Shown piece after piece: positions 19,620 through 34,600 of a stretch of DNA of 64,000 nt. This DNA is from Nematostella vectensis. Its lineage: Eukaryota > Cnidaria > Anthozoa > Actiniaria > Edwardsiidae. The position numbers and the translations under genes were made by a program. The DNA is taken from the NCBI RefSeq assembly GCF_932526225.1, contig NC_064047.1, forward strand, positions 5,331,501 to 5,395,500, read 5' to 3'. How positions within the stretch are numbered: the stretch's first letter is position 1; each line of letters begins with the position of its first letter. The notes under the pieces are model-generated. The model worked only from the letters and a program-made list of their open reading frames with translations, was not told where the DNA came from and did no database searches.

Positions 19620-22600
19620 ATGTGGCGTTATTTCCTACACTCTTTCTACATCTTTTTCTGCCTTATTTTGACTTTCGCGTTGACAAAAGCATTCAAAAAC
19701 AAGCAATTCCAAAAGGAAGACAATAAGTACTTAAATGTCACAGAGAAGGATACTTTCCATGTAGATAAGGTATCGCAGTGTGCTGTTAAAAGCTTAAAAG
19801 ACGATTCCTTACTTTCGTTTAACTTTAAAAAGGAAAGATCAAACGACGGGAAATACTTGTGCGAAGTGTTACGTACCGATAGATACATCAACTGGAAAAA
19901 TTACACTGATAATGCCGGCTATCAGCATTTCAACGCAAAGGTGAGTTTTATGTAATTGTATAATTCAAGATAATTCAATGGTAATAAACAGCGTAGAAGG
20001 TTTTACCTTCTGTTATTTGGTTAGGAAAAACTGTTAGCGTTTTAGTTGAAGCACTAATTCATAATGCCCAAATGCATGCCTATACGTTTAAGAACTGTTA
20101 ATATTTGTACTTCATTTAACGATAAGTTAAGTTCAGAAAGAACTATAGAAAAACAACTGTATACTCTAAGTTTCCTTGGTAACGACTGTACAATGAGATG
20201 AGTCAGCACTATTAGAACGTAAAAGGAAAAATGAAATAAGAATCGCTTTTCAACCGCTTACTCTTATTTTTCTGACTGACAATTTTTTCGGAAGAAAAAC
20301 CTTGATATTCGAGGCAAACAAAATAAAGAAATTTTAATTTTAATTTTAATTTTAATTTCTACTTAAAAGTAGCAGAAATTAGAATTCTTTGAAAAGGGAT
20401 GTTTACTGGGAAAGTAGGAAAATGTTGTGCTGAAGAAAACAATTTTTCCACATGCCTGCGGATAATAACAAACATAATTAACTTTGGATGCGAATGTTTA
20501 AATACTAAAACACTGCTTGTACAACGAAAGCCTACATCTCAATGCTCCAAGCAGTATGAAACAAGCGGTAATTAACAGCGTGTTGCAAAATTCATTCAGA
20601 TAAGAAAAATGTTCTTAAACACATTCATAGTATAGACGAAAAACAAAGATGCGTTTTTTTGTAGTTACATAATACAATAGATTGTTGACCACAACTGTGA
20701 TATCACAGATAACATCCGATTTGTTTAATTTGCATATACAATAGCACAGCGTTAACTCGAACTCTGAAGGTAGTCAGAAAACAGTTTGAGTTTCTACACA
20801 TAGTCTCAAATTATGGAGAAGTCTGTTAAAATTTAGCGTGCGTGCATCCGGGCTTGCGTTTACCGGATGTACGCAGTCTATTAAAATTAGGGACTGTGCA
20901 ACAATTATCACGACGGGGGGGGGGGGTGCTGTAAAACAAGAGGGGGAGTCAAAAAGTTAAAATGTTGCTAAGAAAGGGGGGTCAGCCTTTACGCATAAGA
21001 GGGGGAGCTTTTTGTTTTGTATCCAGATTTATCAAAATTTTGGCGCTCTTTGCGCCAAAATATGTCACATTCCCCTTAAAATACAGAATTAACGCAAACT
21101 TTGAGGACCTCTTTGCAGTCTCACTGAGGACCGCTCTGTTCTATAAATCACTATATATCTCTCAACCCTTATCGGCAAAATGAGCTCGTTGTCTCTCTTA
21201 ATTTTCCCCAATCGCCTGAGCTCAAATTCAGAAAGCGGACTCCCTTAAGCATCCATATTTTAGCTGCCATAACAGGACGCACAAAGGATAAGATTTGTCA
21301 CGCATGATGAAAAAAAAAGAACCACCTTGTATAACAATCTCAGGTCTATGGTTCTGTGTTAAACCATTTTTTGGTAGATATTACTCAATCCATTTTAATT
21401 ATTAGACAGGAAGAAAATTCCAGGAAAAGAAAAGTTCAAATTTTCCAATAGCAATACATAATTTTTGAACAACTGCTTCCTGGACAATTCGGCGGTTTAA
21501 TTGAATTATGAATGTTTATTCTACTACAGGTAGAATGTAGTAGCGGGGGGGGGGGGGGGGGGGGGGTCAGAGCTAGACTTGACGCTGTTGGAGGGAGGGG
21601 GTCCTAAGTTTGCACGCTCGGGTGAAACGCGCTTGGAATGAAAAAAATAAAAACTCGAGTTAAAGGGGTATTCGAGCTTCGAGTTATTCAACAAAAAATA
21701 AATAAAGATGCTGATTTGGTCCAAATTCTCCCAAAAGCCGACGGCGTCTTACCCTGGAAACTAGAGGCTTGACTTTTTTCAAGCGAAGCGAGAAATTTTT
21801 AGATCCATATACACCTAAAATAAGGTATCGTAACCCGCAGTGCTTCATGGCTATAAATTCAATAAGCAAATAAGCGTAAATAAAATATAAATCCAGGTTT
21901 CGAAAGCTGTAGAGTTCTTGTTAATGTTCTTATCAACATTTACATGGCTATCACATAAAAGAATTCAGCCATTTATACGCTACCCATAAACCAACGCGGG
22001 TTACGACACAGAGATTCTCGAGTGCAACCGTTTTTGAAATATGTGTACCTGTGTACATGCTAACCGAAAGAAGATTCCAGCGTCTGGTTCACAGGGTAAG
22101 GGATGCTTGATCTTAGCTTGAGATAACTGAGAATTCGAGCTTAGGTTAGCGAGGTTTTACAGCATTTGCATTTGTAGTGTGCGGTATCAAAATATTGAAT
22201 TATGGAACACAAAAATTACAAAAAATAGTAAATACAAAAAAAAAACTTACAAAAAAATACAAAAATTAGTAAATTTAGTATAAAAGCGGGTCTATTGTGC
22301 GCTATATATTTTGGCGTCATCTTTATACGTCATTTTGTTTTTCAAGCTTTTTTGATTTTAGAATCCTAATATTTCTTTTAAAGTAAGAAACTTTTCTTTA
22401 TGAATAGCCTTTAAATTCCGGCTGTTTTTTTTAAAGTTTATGTTATTAAGTGATGACATTCGCATTGAACTGCCACCTATCAACCTTCATTAGTCGATTA
22501 CGTAACAATCTCCGATGCTTTTTAACGGAAAACGCGAAAAATATTTCAAAATTTGTGAAAGCAGAGTGTCTATTGGAAGTTTCTTTGAGGATGTGATTGA

Positions 22601-25600
22601 TAATTTAGAGCGGATGGCCTGTTAAACACCGCGGATTCAAATAGATTCTATTGTCTTTTAACGGTTGAGGTTTCCGTCGGCCCTCTGGAAGTAAACTGGT
22701 GATAATGCGGCTTTAACTTCAATGGTATGAAGGTATGAAGTATAACAATATAGTCATTAAGCACAAAATACATGCTGATTTTTCTTGTGACACTAAAATA
22801 CTTGCAATATCTCACATTTTTGCACACTTTCCATCCGGCTACGTTTTCATTCAGTTCAGAAATAGAGCATTTATTACAAACGGCATTTCGCATGAAATGC
22901 ACTCGTATTTTGTGTCGCCAAAACAAGAGCTGCACATCGGTACCCGACCCGTCGAGTCCTCAGGTAATGATTTCTGAAACGCCGCCATTTTCACTATTGC
23001 CTGAAAAGTGCGAGGCAAGGGGCTACATACGCAGTGCGGAACATTACCATTTTTGGTTGTATTTGATAAACAATCTGATTAACCAATCAGAGATGAGTAT
23101 TACTATGCCCAGTCTTACGCGGACACGCCTCAACTCAGAGTAGGAAAACAAAATGGCGGTTCCGTCGAATCGGGAAAATCATGTTGAACCCCGCTTTTTA
23201 ACTCTCTGCTAGCAGTGATTTAGTCCTATTTGTTTAAGCAGGGATTTCACTGGCTCAGTGCGTCAGATATATCCTATTTGTGTTGTTTCTCATCGGCAAG
23301 AGACCTCATTTGCAGGGTTATTTTTAAGACTTCACCGAATCGTACTGTAATGAACGCGGAAGGGTAAGGCAGCAGGGTATAACATTGATCGCCAATTATT
23401 TAGTTGTAAGTTTCATCAAGTCATACAACTGCACAGAATTTCCCTGGATTTATCTTGCTTTCACACTCGAAATGAAGACACTCTAAAATGGATGTTATAC
23501 AGAATGGCAGCGAGTCTCATTAAAAAATAAAGCTAAATAGCATACAGAATGGCCGCGAGTCACTGTTTATTGTATGCAATTAAAAGACACTACATGAAAG
23601 TGCTATGCTTTAATGTTTATATAAGATAGATTTGCTATGATCTGTAAATCTCAGGGATGGCAGTCATTATACATTGCTGCATTAGTTTGCTATTAGTCGT
23701 TGTAAAAAAGTCATTACCACAAATGCTCACATTATGGCTTTTTAAAAATGGATTCTAGAGGGGGCACTTGTTTGAGAGGCTATCTAATGTGCTTATTCAA
23801 TGAGGAGTGTATGTATACCTAGGTGTTAGAACCATCCCCAAAGGACTTCATTGTATTCAGCTCTGTTTTCATCGTGATTCTTTTTATCAAACAAAGGAAG
23901 TTTTGTGACACAAATCGTTCACAATACACAAGTTCTAACACCAAGGTGTTAGAATATTTATATTTGGTGATACTTCAGGCCCATTTTTTTCCTCAGTGCC
24001 TATTGCACAGAGTTTGTTTGTTGTCTTTTTATAAAAATGGAATAAAATTGATTTGATTTAATAAGCAAATCTGGGAGTTGAAGCTCCCTTATAGCAAGAT
24101 TTTGTATGCTTGGGCTATAGAATTTAGATTTGGGTATTTGTTTTGGAGGTGAACCCCAGAGACAAGGGAAGGGTAAAACGCTTTTCGGCTAAATGTTTAC
24201 ACGGATTTTCATACCTATTCTTCGGCGATTTTTCCCTGTTGAAGTATAGACGTTGGGCCTTGACTCGCACTTTCGTTCTCACAATTCAACCTCCGCTCTC
24301 CTCAACTTTCACCATACCTTGTGGGCACTCATTTTGGCTTGTGGTGAAGATTGTTTTAGTATGCCATAATCCTCATTTATTCTAGTTTAATCCTGCCAAG
24401 GTTCTAAGCCGTAGAATTTGGTCCATCACACTCATATTCCTCTTTTTCTAAACGAAAACATTATGAAAAGAGTTCGATTTTACGGCAGTCTCAAATAAAA
24501 GCGCTCAATTTGAAAAGGTTTCCCAAACGATATTTTACTTTCGAACACAGGAAGTCATCAATCAAATATCAAACTTGGTATAGAACAGGATATTTTGCTG
24601 TTTTGGTCACTTTTTGCGATGCGACGTCTCGCTAACAAAATTAATTCAAGTTTCAAACTCCGCGCGGCCATTTTAAATATATGCATTATGAGAAGGTAAA
24701 TCGATATTACCAAAAATGGTAATGTGCTGCACTGATACGGGCTTTTGTGCTACATACAGGGTCTCAGGGGAGTTATTGTCAATTTGGCGCATGCGCGAAG
24801 AACAGGGGGAGCCAATAATACTCTGCAGGGGTAGCTCCTTTTTTTATTTTTGTTCAACCAAACCGATTCGCATTGATTACAGTACGATGACCGGTTCCGT
24901 ATCACTTCATATTAAAATTGCTCTATCTTTTTTTGGAGGGCCCACTGCTCATGATTTTTTCTAAGACGACTACAAATATACTTATGCATATAATATGCAC
25001 AGAAAAGACTACACATTTTTTTTATTAATATGGTATTTTCTATTTTCACCGTGTTATTAATTGCTTTCCAAAATAATCATATCCCAATTGTTTGTTCTTG
25101 TTTAACTTATAATATATGTATTTATACACCTATTTCAAATAAGGTTGAACTCGGAGAAACTGTGTAACACGCACTGCTCCATGGGAATCATAGTAAATAA
25201 ACAAATAAGCGTAAATAAAATACAAATCCAGGTTTCCAAAGCTGTAGAATACTTGTTTACATTCCAATATGATTATTCATATAGCTTATACAAGCATAGC
25301 AGATACAAGGATTCGGCCGTTTATACGCTACCCATGAGCCACCGCGGGTTACAACACATGGGTTCTCGGGTGCAATCTTATATGAAATAGGTGTATTTTT
25401 TTATATTTTTGTTTAGAGCGACTGCATATCACGGCCCTGTCAGCACGGTGCTACATGCCTTGCGCAGTACCCTTGTACCGCATACATATGCTCCTGTACA
25501 CCAGGGTATACGGGAAAGCATTGTGAAACAGGTATACGCCCAATCCACACGCTATTATTAACTGTATCGTACGTTTACGTGTTCCTGTACACCGGAATGC

Positions 25601-28600
25601 AAAGGACAAATAAGGTGACAAAGTATATGATCCATTAAGAAATACTTTCTTTCTACCTTTCTTGGCCAAAAATAGCTCAAATCTTATATACAAATAGGTG
25701 CGCGACGTTTTTGTTAAGTGAAGTATAATTCAGATCTTTTCCGCTCCAAAGAAACAACTTTCCATAGAAACAACTGTAATTTTTTGCTTGCTATTACTGA
25801 CAAATAGTTGTTTCGAGGCAAGGCTTTATTTTTCCTATCATTTATGTTGCAAGGCATAATAGAACTATTTCAGTTATTCGACAACAGCCAGAAATAATTT
25901 GAAATCTTACAATACTTTGATCCATGGTTTCATAATGGCGGTACCTCACGATAACTTTTGTTATTAATAGCAGTAGCAGATCTAGGGGCGTTAGAGGGTT
26001 TATCCCCCTTTGAACTACCAGGAAGCCATATGTAAAAAAAAATAACCCCTCCCACCTTTGTCTCTGAAACAAACCCCCTTTTCGCGAAAAGCTAGATCTG
26101 CCCCTGAATAGAACACTTTCAAGTCGAACATCGAACGTTTCAAGTTCGAAAGTACCCTAAAATGTATTAACTATTACATTGATTTTAGGACGCATTCCCA
26201 TCTTCCAAAACAGAATGTTATAATGCTAACAGATATTAAATATTTTTATTATTATTATTAACTTTGCTTTTAAATACCAATGTACTTTATTTATCTATAG
26301 ATACCAATGAATGTACAGATGGATCTCACACGTGCTCAATCAATGCTGCGTGCACCAATACCGTTGGGTCGTTCACGTGCGCCTGCAACGCGGGATATAC
26401 TGGAAATGGGCACACATGCCAGGGTTAGTGTAATGCAAAAAGTCCTATTGAAAACGGGAAAGCACGGCAATAGACATTTCATGCTTAACGGACACTTCGA
26501 TAAAATCACTTTATAACAAGCAAGAAAAAACATTCAATTCCGAAAAGAAAAGCTCAATTCAGATTAGCTTGACCTTTCTTAACTATTATATAATACATTT
26601 AAAGGTTGATAATTTAACGTGATATTTTAGCAAATTCAGAACTACCGACATTTAGCAGCATAGTGTAAGTGGCACTAGAATTACGATTTTATAGTGTACA
26701 GAGACAACAGAAAACATTCAATACCGACAACAAAGCTCACCTCAGATTAGCTTGCCCTTTCTCAACAAATATAGAATAATTTGAAATCAGTAGGCCGAGA
26801 ATTTAGTTGGTTATTTGAATAAATTGAAAACAGTCGGGCATTCAGTCCATTGTGGACCTTTACCGACTGTCGGGCATATTTCCACTGCGTTCAATTTTGG
26901 CGTGAAAACATTAATTGGCTATAGAAAAAGTTCGCGCCTGTTTCTTTTCCATTGGCATGAAATCGTATAAACATAAGGATAAAGCAATCAAGTAACTGTC
27001 AAATTTAAGGGGTCTGGTTGGCAAAACGTCCTTGTCTAATGCTTCTCAGGGCTCAGAGTCGAATGTGCTTCTCTGATTCCCTCGAATCGTCTCTACTGAT
27101 TATTTTCTTATACTTTTTGGAAATATTGAGTGGGGAGGGGGCACGTGCATGATATTATAACCTATGATCACTGTTCTATACAAAATTAAACCACTGAGTT
27201 ATAAGTATTTCCGAAGTTGCAGCTTTCTTTTTATTATCTTTTTGGTAGTAGGCCTATTTTATTTTTGTATGTTTTTTATTTTTGTATGTCTCAGAAAAAT
27301 GTGCTGTTTTAGATATTCCCGCCAAATCAGAAAACGATGCCCCCGATTTAATCACTTTTTTCACGTCCTGAAAAATGAACATTATTAGATTTTTGATAGC
27401 TTAACTGTGCTTGTTTTTGCTAGATTGTTACAGCGAAAGGTCACAAGAACTTTAAATTCCAGGCCCTGTCTTACAACTTAAGCGCATTTGATCATAACTC
27501 TGGATGTTATTTGCGCTAAAAGTTATTAAATATTATCATCATCATCATTATCATCATTATTATTAACTTCGCTTTTAAATACCCATGTACTTTATTTATC
27601 TATAGATACCAATGAATGTGTAGATGGATCTCACACTTGCTCAATCAATGCTGCGTGCACCAATACCGTTGGGTCGTTCACGTGCGCCTGCAACGCGGGA
27701 TATACTGGAAATGGGCACACATGCCAGGGTTAGTGTCAATGCAAAAAGTCCTATTGAAAACGGGAAAGCACGGCAATAGACATTTCATGCTTAACGAACA
27801 CTTTGATAAAATCACTATATAACAAGCAAGAAAAAACATTCAATTCCAAAAAAAGCTCAATTCAGATTAGCTTGACCTTTCTAAACTATTATACAATACT
27901 TTAAACTCACAAGGTTGACAATTTACCGTTATATTTTAGCAAATTGAGAACTACCGACATTTAGCAGCATAGTGTAAGTGGCACTAGAATTACGATTTTA
28001 TAGTGTACAGAGACAACAGAAAACATTCAATACCGACAACAAAGCTCACCTCAGATTGGCTTGCCCTTTCTCAACAAATATAGAATAATTTGAACTCTGT
28101 AGGCCGAGAATTTACTTGGTTATTTGAATAAATTGAAAACAGTCGGGCATTCAGTCCATTTTGGACCTTTACCGACTGTCGGGCATATTTCCACTGCGTT
28201 CAATTTTGGCGTGAAAACATTAATTGGCTATAGAAAAAGTTCGCGCCTGTTTCTTTTCCATTAGCATGAAATCGTATAAACATAAGGATAAAGCAATCAA
28301 GTAACTGTCAAATTTAAGGGGTCTGGGTGGCAAAACGTCCTTGTCTAATGCTTCTTAGGGCTCAGAGTCGAATGTGCTTCTCTGATTCCCTCGAATCGTC
28401 TCTACTGATTATTTTCTTATACTTTTTGGAAATATTGAGTGGGGAGGGGGCACGTGCATGATATTATAACCTATGATCACTGTTCTATACAAAATTAAAC
28501 CACTGAGTTATAAGTATTTCCGAAGTTGCAGCTTTCTTTTTATTATTTTTCTTGGTAGTAGGCCTATTTTATTTTTGTATGTTTCTTATTTTTGTATGTC

Positions 28601-31600
28601 TCAGAAAAATGTGCTGTTTTAGATATTCCCGCCAAATCAGAAAAGGATGCCCCGATTTAATCATTTTTTTCACGTCCTGAAAAATGAACATTATTAGATT
28701 TTTGATAGCTTAACTGTGCTTGTTTTTGCTAGATTGTTACAGCGAAAGGTCACAAGAACTTTAAATTCCAGGCCCTGTCTTACAACTTAAGCGCATTTGA
28801 TCCTAACCCTGGATGTTATTTGCGCTAAAAGATATTAAATATCATCATCATCATCATTATCTTCATTATCATCATTATTATTAACTTCGCTTTTAAATAC
28901 CCATGTACTTTATTTATCTATAGATACCAATGAATGTGCAGATGGATCTCACACTTGCTCAATCAATGCTGCGTGCACCAATACCGTTGGGTCGTTCACG
29001 TGCGCCTGCAACGCGGGATATACTGGAAATGGGCACACATGCCAGGGTTAGTGTCAATGCAAAAAGTCCTATTGAAAACGGGAAAGCACGGCAATAGACA
29101 TTCCACGCTTAACGAACACTTTGATAAAATCACTATATAACAAGCAAGAAAAAACATTCAATTCCAAAAAAAAAAGCTCAATTCAGATTAGCTTGACCTT
29201 TCTAAACTATTATATACTACTTTAAACTCACAAGGTTGACAATTTACCGTGATATTTTAGCAAATTGAAAGCTACCGACATTTAGCAGCATAGTGGCACT
29301 AGAATTACGGTTTTATATTGTCCAGAGACAACAGAAAACATTCAATACCGACAACAAAGCTCACCTTAGATTGGCTTGCCCTTTCTCAACAAATATAGAA
29401 TAATTTGAAATCAGTAGGCCGAGAATTTAGTTGGCTATTTGAATAAATTGAAAACAGTCGGGCATTCAGTCCATTGTGGACCTTTACCGACTGTCGGGCA
29501 TATTTCCACTGCGTTCAATTTTGGCGTGAAAACATTAATTGGCTATAGAAAAAGTTCGCGCCTGTTTCTTTTCCATTGGCATGAAATCGTATAAACATAA
29601 GGATAAAGCAATCAAGTAACTGTCAAATTTAAGGGGTCTGGTTGGCAAAACGTCCTTGTCTAATGCTTCTCAGGGCTCAGAGTCGAATGTGCTTCTCTGA
29701 TTCCCTCGAATCGTCTCTACTGATTATTTTCTTATACTTTTTGGAAATATTGAGTGGGGAGGGGGCACGTGCATGATATTATAACCTATGATCACTGTTC
29801 TATACAAAATTAAACCACTGAGTTATAAGCATTTCCGAAGTTGCAGCTTTCTTTTTATTATCTTTTTGGTAGTAGGCCTATTTTATTTTTGTATGTTTTT
29901 TATTTTTGTATGTCTCAGAAAAATGTGCTGTTTTAGATATTCCCGCCAAATCAGAAAACGATGCCCCCGATTTAATCACTTTTTTCACGTCCTGAAAAAT
30001 GAACATTATTAGATTTTTGATAGCTTAACTGTGCTTGTTTTTGCTAGATTGTTACAGCGAAAGGTCACAAGAACTTTAAATTCCAGGCCCTGTCTTACAA
30101 CTTAAGCGCATTTGATCATAACTCTGGATGTTATTTGCGCTAAAAGTTATTAAATATTATCATCATCATCATTATCATCATTATTATTAACTTCGCTTTT
30201 AAATACCCATGTACTTTATTTATCTATAGATACCAATGAATGTGTAGATGGATCTCACACTTGCTCAATCAATGCTGCGTGCACCAATACCGTTGGGTCG
30301 TTCACGTGCGCCTGCAACGCGGGATATACTGGAAATGGGCACACATGCCAGGGTTAGTGTCAATGCAAAAAGTCCTATTGAAAACGGGAAAGCACGGCAA
30401 TAGACATTTCATGCTTAACGAACACTTTGATAAAATCACTATATAACAAGCAAGAAAAAACATTCAATTCCAAAAAAAGCTCAATTCAGATTAGCTTGAC
30501 CTTTCTAAACTATTATACAATACTTTAAACTCACAAGGTTGACAATTTACCGTTATATTTTAGCAAATTGAGAACTACCGACATTTAGCAGCATAGTGTA
30601 AGTGGCACTAGAATTACGATTTTATAGTGTACAGAGACAACAGAAAACATTCAATACCGACAACAAAGCTCACCTCAGATTGGCTTGCCCTTTCTCAACA
30701 AATATAGAATAATTTGAACTCTGTAGGCCGAGAATTTACTTGGTTATTTGAATAAATTGAAAACAGTCGGGCATTCAGTCCATTTTGGACCTTTACCGAC
30801 TGTCGGGCATATTTCCACTGCGTTCAATTTTGGCGTGAAAACATTAATTGGCTATAGAAAAAGTTCGCGCCTGTTTCTTTTCCATTAGCATGAAATCGTA
30901 TAAACATAAGGATAAAGCAATCAAGTAACTGTCAAATTTAAGGGGTCTGGGTGGCAAAACGTCCTTGTCTAATGCTTCTTAGGGCTCAGAGTCGAATGTG
31001 CTTCTCTGATTCCCTCGAATCGTCTCTACTGATTATTTTCTTATACTTTTTGGAAATATTGAGTGGGGAGGGGGCACGTGCATGATATTATAACCTATGA
31101 TCACTGTTCTATACAAAATTAAACCACTGAGTTATAAGTATTTCCGAAGTTGCAGCTTTCTTTTTATTATTTTTCTTGGTAGTAGGCCTATTTTATTTTT
31201 GTATGTTTCTTATTTTTGTATGTCTCAGAAAAATGTGCTGTTTTAGATATTCCCGCCAAATCAGAAAAGGATGCCCCGATTTAATCATTTTTTTCACGTC
31301 CTGAAAAATGAACATTATTAGATTTTTGATAGCTTAACTGTGCTTGTTTTTGCTAGATTGTTACAGCGAAAGGTCACAAGAACTTTAAATTCCAGGCCCT
31401 GTCTTACAACTTAAGCGCATTTGATCCTAACCCTGGATGTTATTTGCGCTAAAAGATATTAAATATCATCATCATCATCATTATCTTCATTATCATCATT
31501 ATTATTAACTTCGCTTTTAAATACCCATGTACTTTATTTATCTATAGATACCAATGAATGTGCAGATGGATCTCACACTTGCTCAATCAATGCTGCGTGC

Positions 31601-34600
31601 ACCAATACCGTTGGGTCGTTCACGTGCGCCTGCAACGCGGGATATACTGGAAATGGGCACACATGCCAGGGTTAGTGTCAATGCAAAAAGTCCTATTGAA
31701 AACGGGAAAGCACGGCAATAGACATTCCACGCTTAACGAACACTTTGATAAAATCACTATATAACAAGCAAGAAAAAACATTCAATTCCAAAAAAAAAAG
31801 CTCAATTCAGATTAGCTTGACCTTTCTAAACTATTATATACTACTTTAAACTCACAAGGTTGACAATTTACCGTGATATTTTAGCAAATTGAAAGCTACC
31901 GACATTTAGCAGCATAGTGGCACTAGAATTACGGTTTTATATTGTCCAGAGACAACAGAAAACATTCAATACCGACAACAAAGCTCACCTTAGATTGGCT
32001 TGCCCTTTCTCAACAAATATAGAATAATTTGAAATCAGTAGGCCGAGAATTTAGTTGGCTATTTGAATAAATTGAAAACAGTCGGGCATTCAGTCCATTG
32101 TGGACCTTTACCGACTGTCGGGCATATTTCCACTGCGTTCAATTTTGGCGTGAAAACATTAATTGGCTATAGAAAAAGTTCGCGCCTGTTTCTTTTCCAT
32201 TGGCATGAAATCGTATAAACATAAGGATAAAGCAATCAAGTAACTGTCAAATTTAAGGGGTCTGGTTGGCAAAACGTCCTTGTCTAATGCTTCTCAGGGC
32301 TCAGAGTCGAATGTGCTTCTCTGATTCCCTCGAATCGTCTCTACTGATTATTTTCTTATACTTTTTGGAAATATTGAGTGGGGAGGGGGCACGTGCATGA
32401 TATTATAACCTATGATCACTGTTCTATACAAAATTAAACCACTGAGTTATAAGCATTTCCGAAGTTGCAGCTTTCTTTTTATTATCTTTTTGGTAGTAGG
32501 CCTATTTTATTTTTGTATGTTTTTTATTTTTGTATGTCTCAGAAAAATGTGCTGTTTTAGATATTCCCGCCAAATCAGAAAACGATGCCCCCGATTTAAT
32601 CACTTTTTTCACGTCCTGAAAAATGAACATTATTAGATTTTTGATAGCTTAACTGTGCTTGTTTTTGCTAGATTGTTACAGCGAAAGGTCACAAGAACTT
32701 TAAATTCCAGGCCCTGTCTTACAACTTAAGCGCATTTGATCATAACTCTGGATGTTATTTGCGCTAAAAGTTATTAAATATTATCATCATCATCATTATC
32801 ATCATTATTATTAACTTCGCTTTTAAATACCCATGTACTTTATTTATCTATAGATACCAATGAATGTGTAGATGGATCTCACACTTGCTCAATCAATGCT
32901 GCGTGCACCAATACCGTTGGGTCGTTCACGTGCGCCTGCAACGCGGGATATACTGGAAATGGGCACACATGCCAGGGTTAGTGTCAATGCAAAAAGTCCT
33001 ATTGAAAACGGGAAAGCACGGCAATAGACATTTCATGCTTAACGAACACTTTGATAAAATCACTATATAACAAGCAAGAAAAAACATTCAATTCCAAAAA
33101 AAGCTCAATTCAGATTAGCTTGACCTTTCTAAACTATTATACAATACTTTAAACTCACAAGGTTGACAATTTACCGTTATATTTTAGCAAATTGAGAACT
33201 ACCGACATTTAGCAGCATAGTGTAAGTGGCACTAGAATTACGATTTTATAGTGTACAGAGACAACAGAAAACATTCAATACCGACAACAAAGCTCACCTC
33301 AGATTGGCTTGCCCTTTCTCAACAAATATAGAATAATTTGAACTCTGTAGGCCGAGAATTTACTTGGTTATTTGAATAAATTGAAAACAGTCGGGCATTC
33401 AGTCCATTTTGGACCTTTACCGACTGTCGGGCATATTTCCACTGCGTTCAATTTTGGCGTGAAAACATTAATTGGCTATAGAAAAAGTTCGCGCCTGTTT
33501 CTTTTCCATTAGCATGAAATCGTATAAACATAAGGATAAAGCAATCAAGTAACTGTCAAATTTAAGGGGTCTGGGTGGCAAAACGTCCTTGTCTAATGCT
33601 TCTTAGGGCTCAGAGTCGAATGTGCTTCTCTGATTCCCTCGAATCGTCTCTACTGATTATTTTCTTATACTTTTTGGAAATACTGAGTGGGGAGGGGGCA
33701 CGTGCATGATATTATAACCTATGATCACTGTTCTATACAAAATTAAACCACTGAGTTATAAGTATTTCCGAAGTTGCAGCTTTCTTTTTATTATTTTTTT
33801 TGGTAGTAGGCCTATTTTATTTTTGTATGTTTCTTATTTTTGTATGTCTCAGAAAAATGTGCTGTTTTAGATATTCCCGCAAAATCAGAAAAGGATGCCC
33901 CGATTCAATCACTTTTTTCACGTCCTGAAAAATGAACATTATTAGATTTTTGATAGCTTAACTGTGCTTGTTTTTGCTAGATTGTTACAGCGAAAGGTCA
34001 CAAGAACTTTAAATTCCAGGCCCTGTCTTACAACTTAAGCGCATTTGATCCTAACCCTGGATGTTATTTGCGCTAAAAGATATTAAATATCATCATCATC
34101 ATCATTATCTTCATTATCATCATTATTATTAACTTCGCTTTTAAATACCCATGTACTTTATTTATCTATAGATACCAATGAATGTGCAGATGGATCTCAC
34201 ACGTGCTCAATCAATGCTGCGTGCACCAATACCGTTGGGTCGTTCACGTGCGCCTGCAACGCGGGATATACTGGAAATGGGCACACATGCCAGGGTTAGT
34301 GTCAATGCAAAAAGTCCTATTGAAAACGGGAAAGCACGGCAATAGACATTCCACGCTTAACGAACACTTTGATAAAATCACTATATTACAAGCAAGAAAA
34401 AACATTCAATTCCAAAAAAAAAAGCTCAATTCAGATTAGCTTGACCTTTCTAAACTATTATATACTACTTTAAACTCACAAGGTTGACAATTTACCGTGA
34501 TATTTTAGCAAATTGAAAGCTACCGACATTTAGCAGCATAGTGGCACTAGAATTACGGTTTTATATTGTCCAGAGACAACAGAAAACATTCAATACCGAC

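Noticed and set aside
27164-27388. Repeated 74-codon hydrophobic open frame in alternate EGF-unit introns
   Set aside because: Its recurrence follows from the DNA duplication. It is broken in the other unit type and lacks family features.
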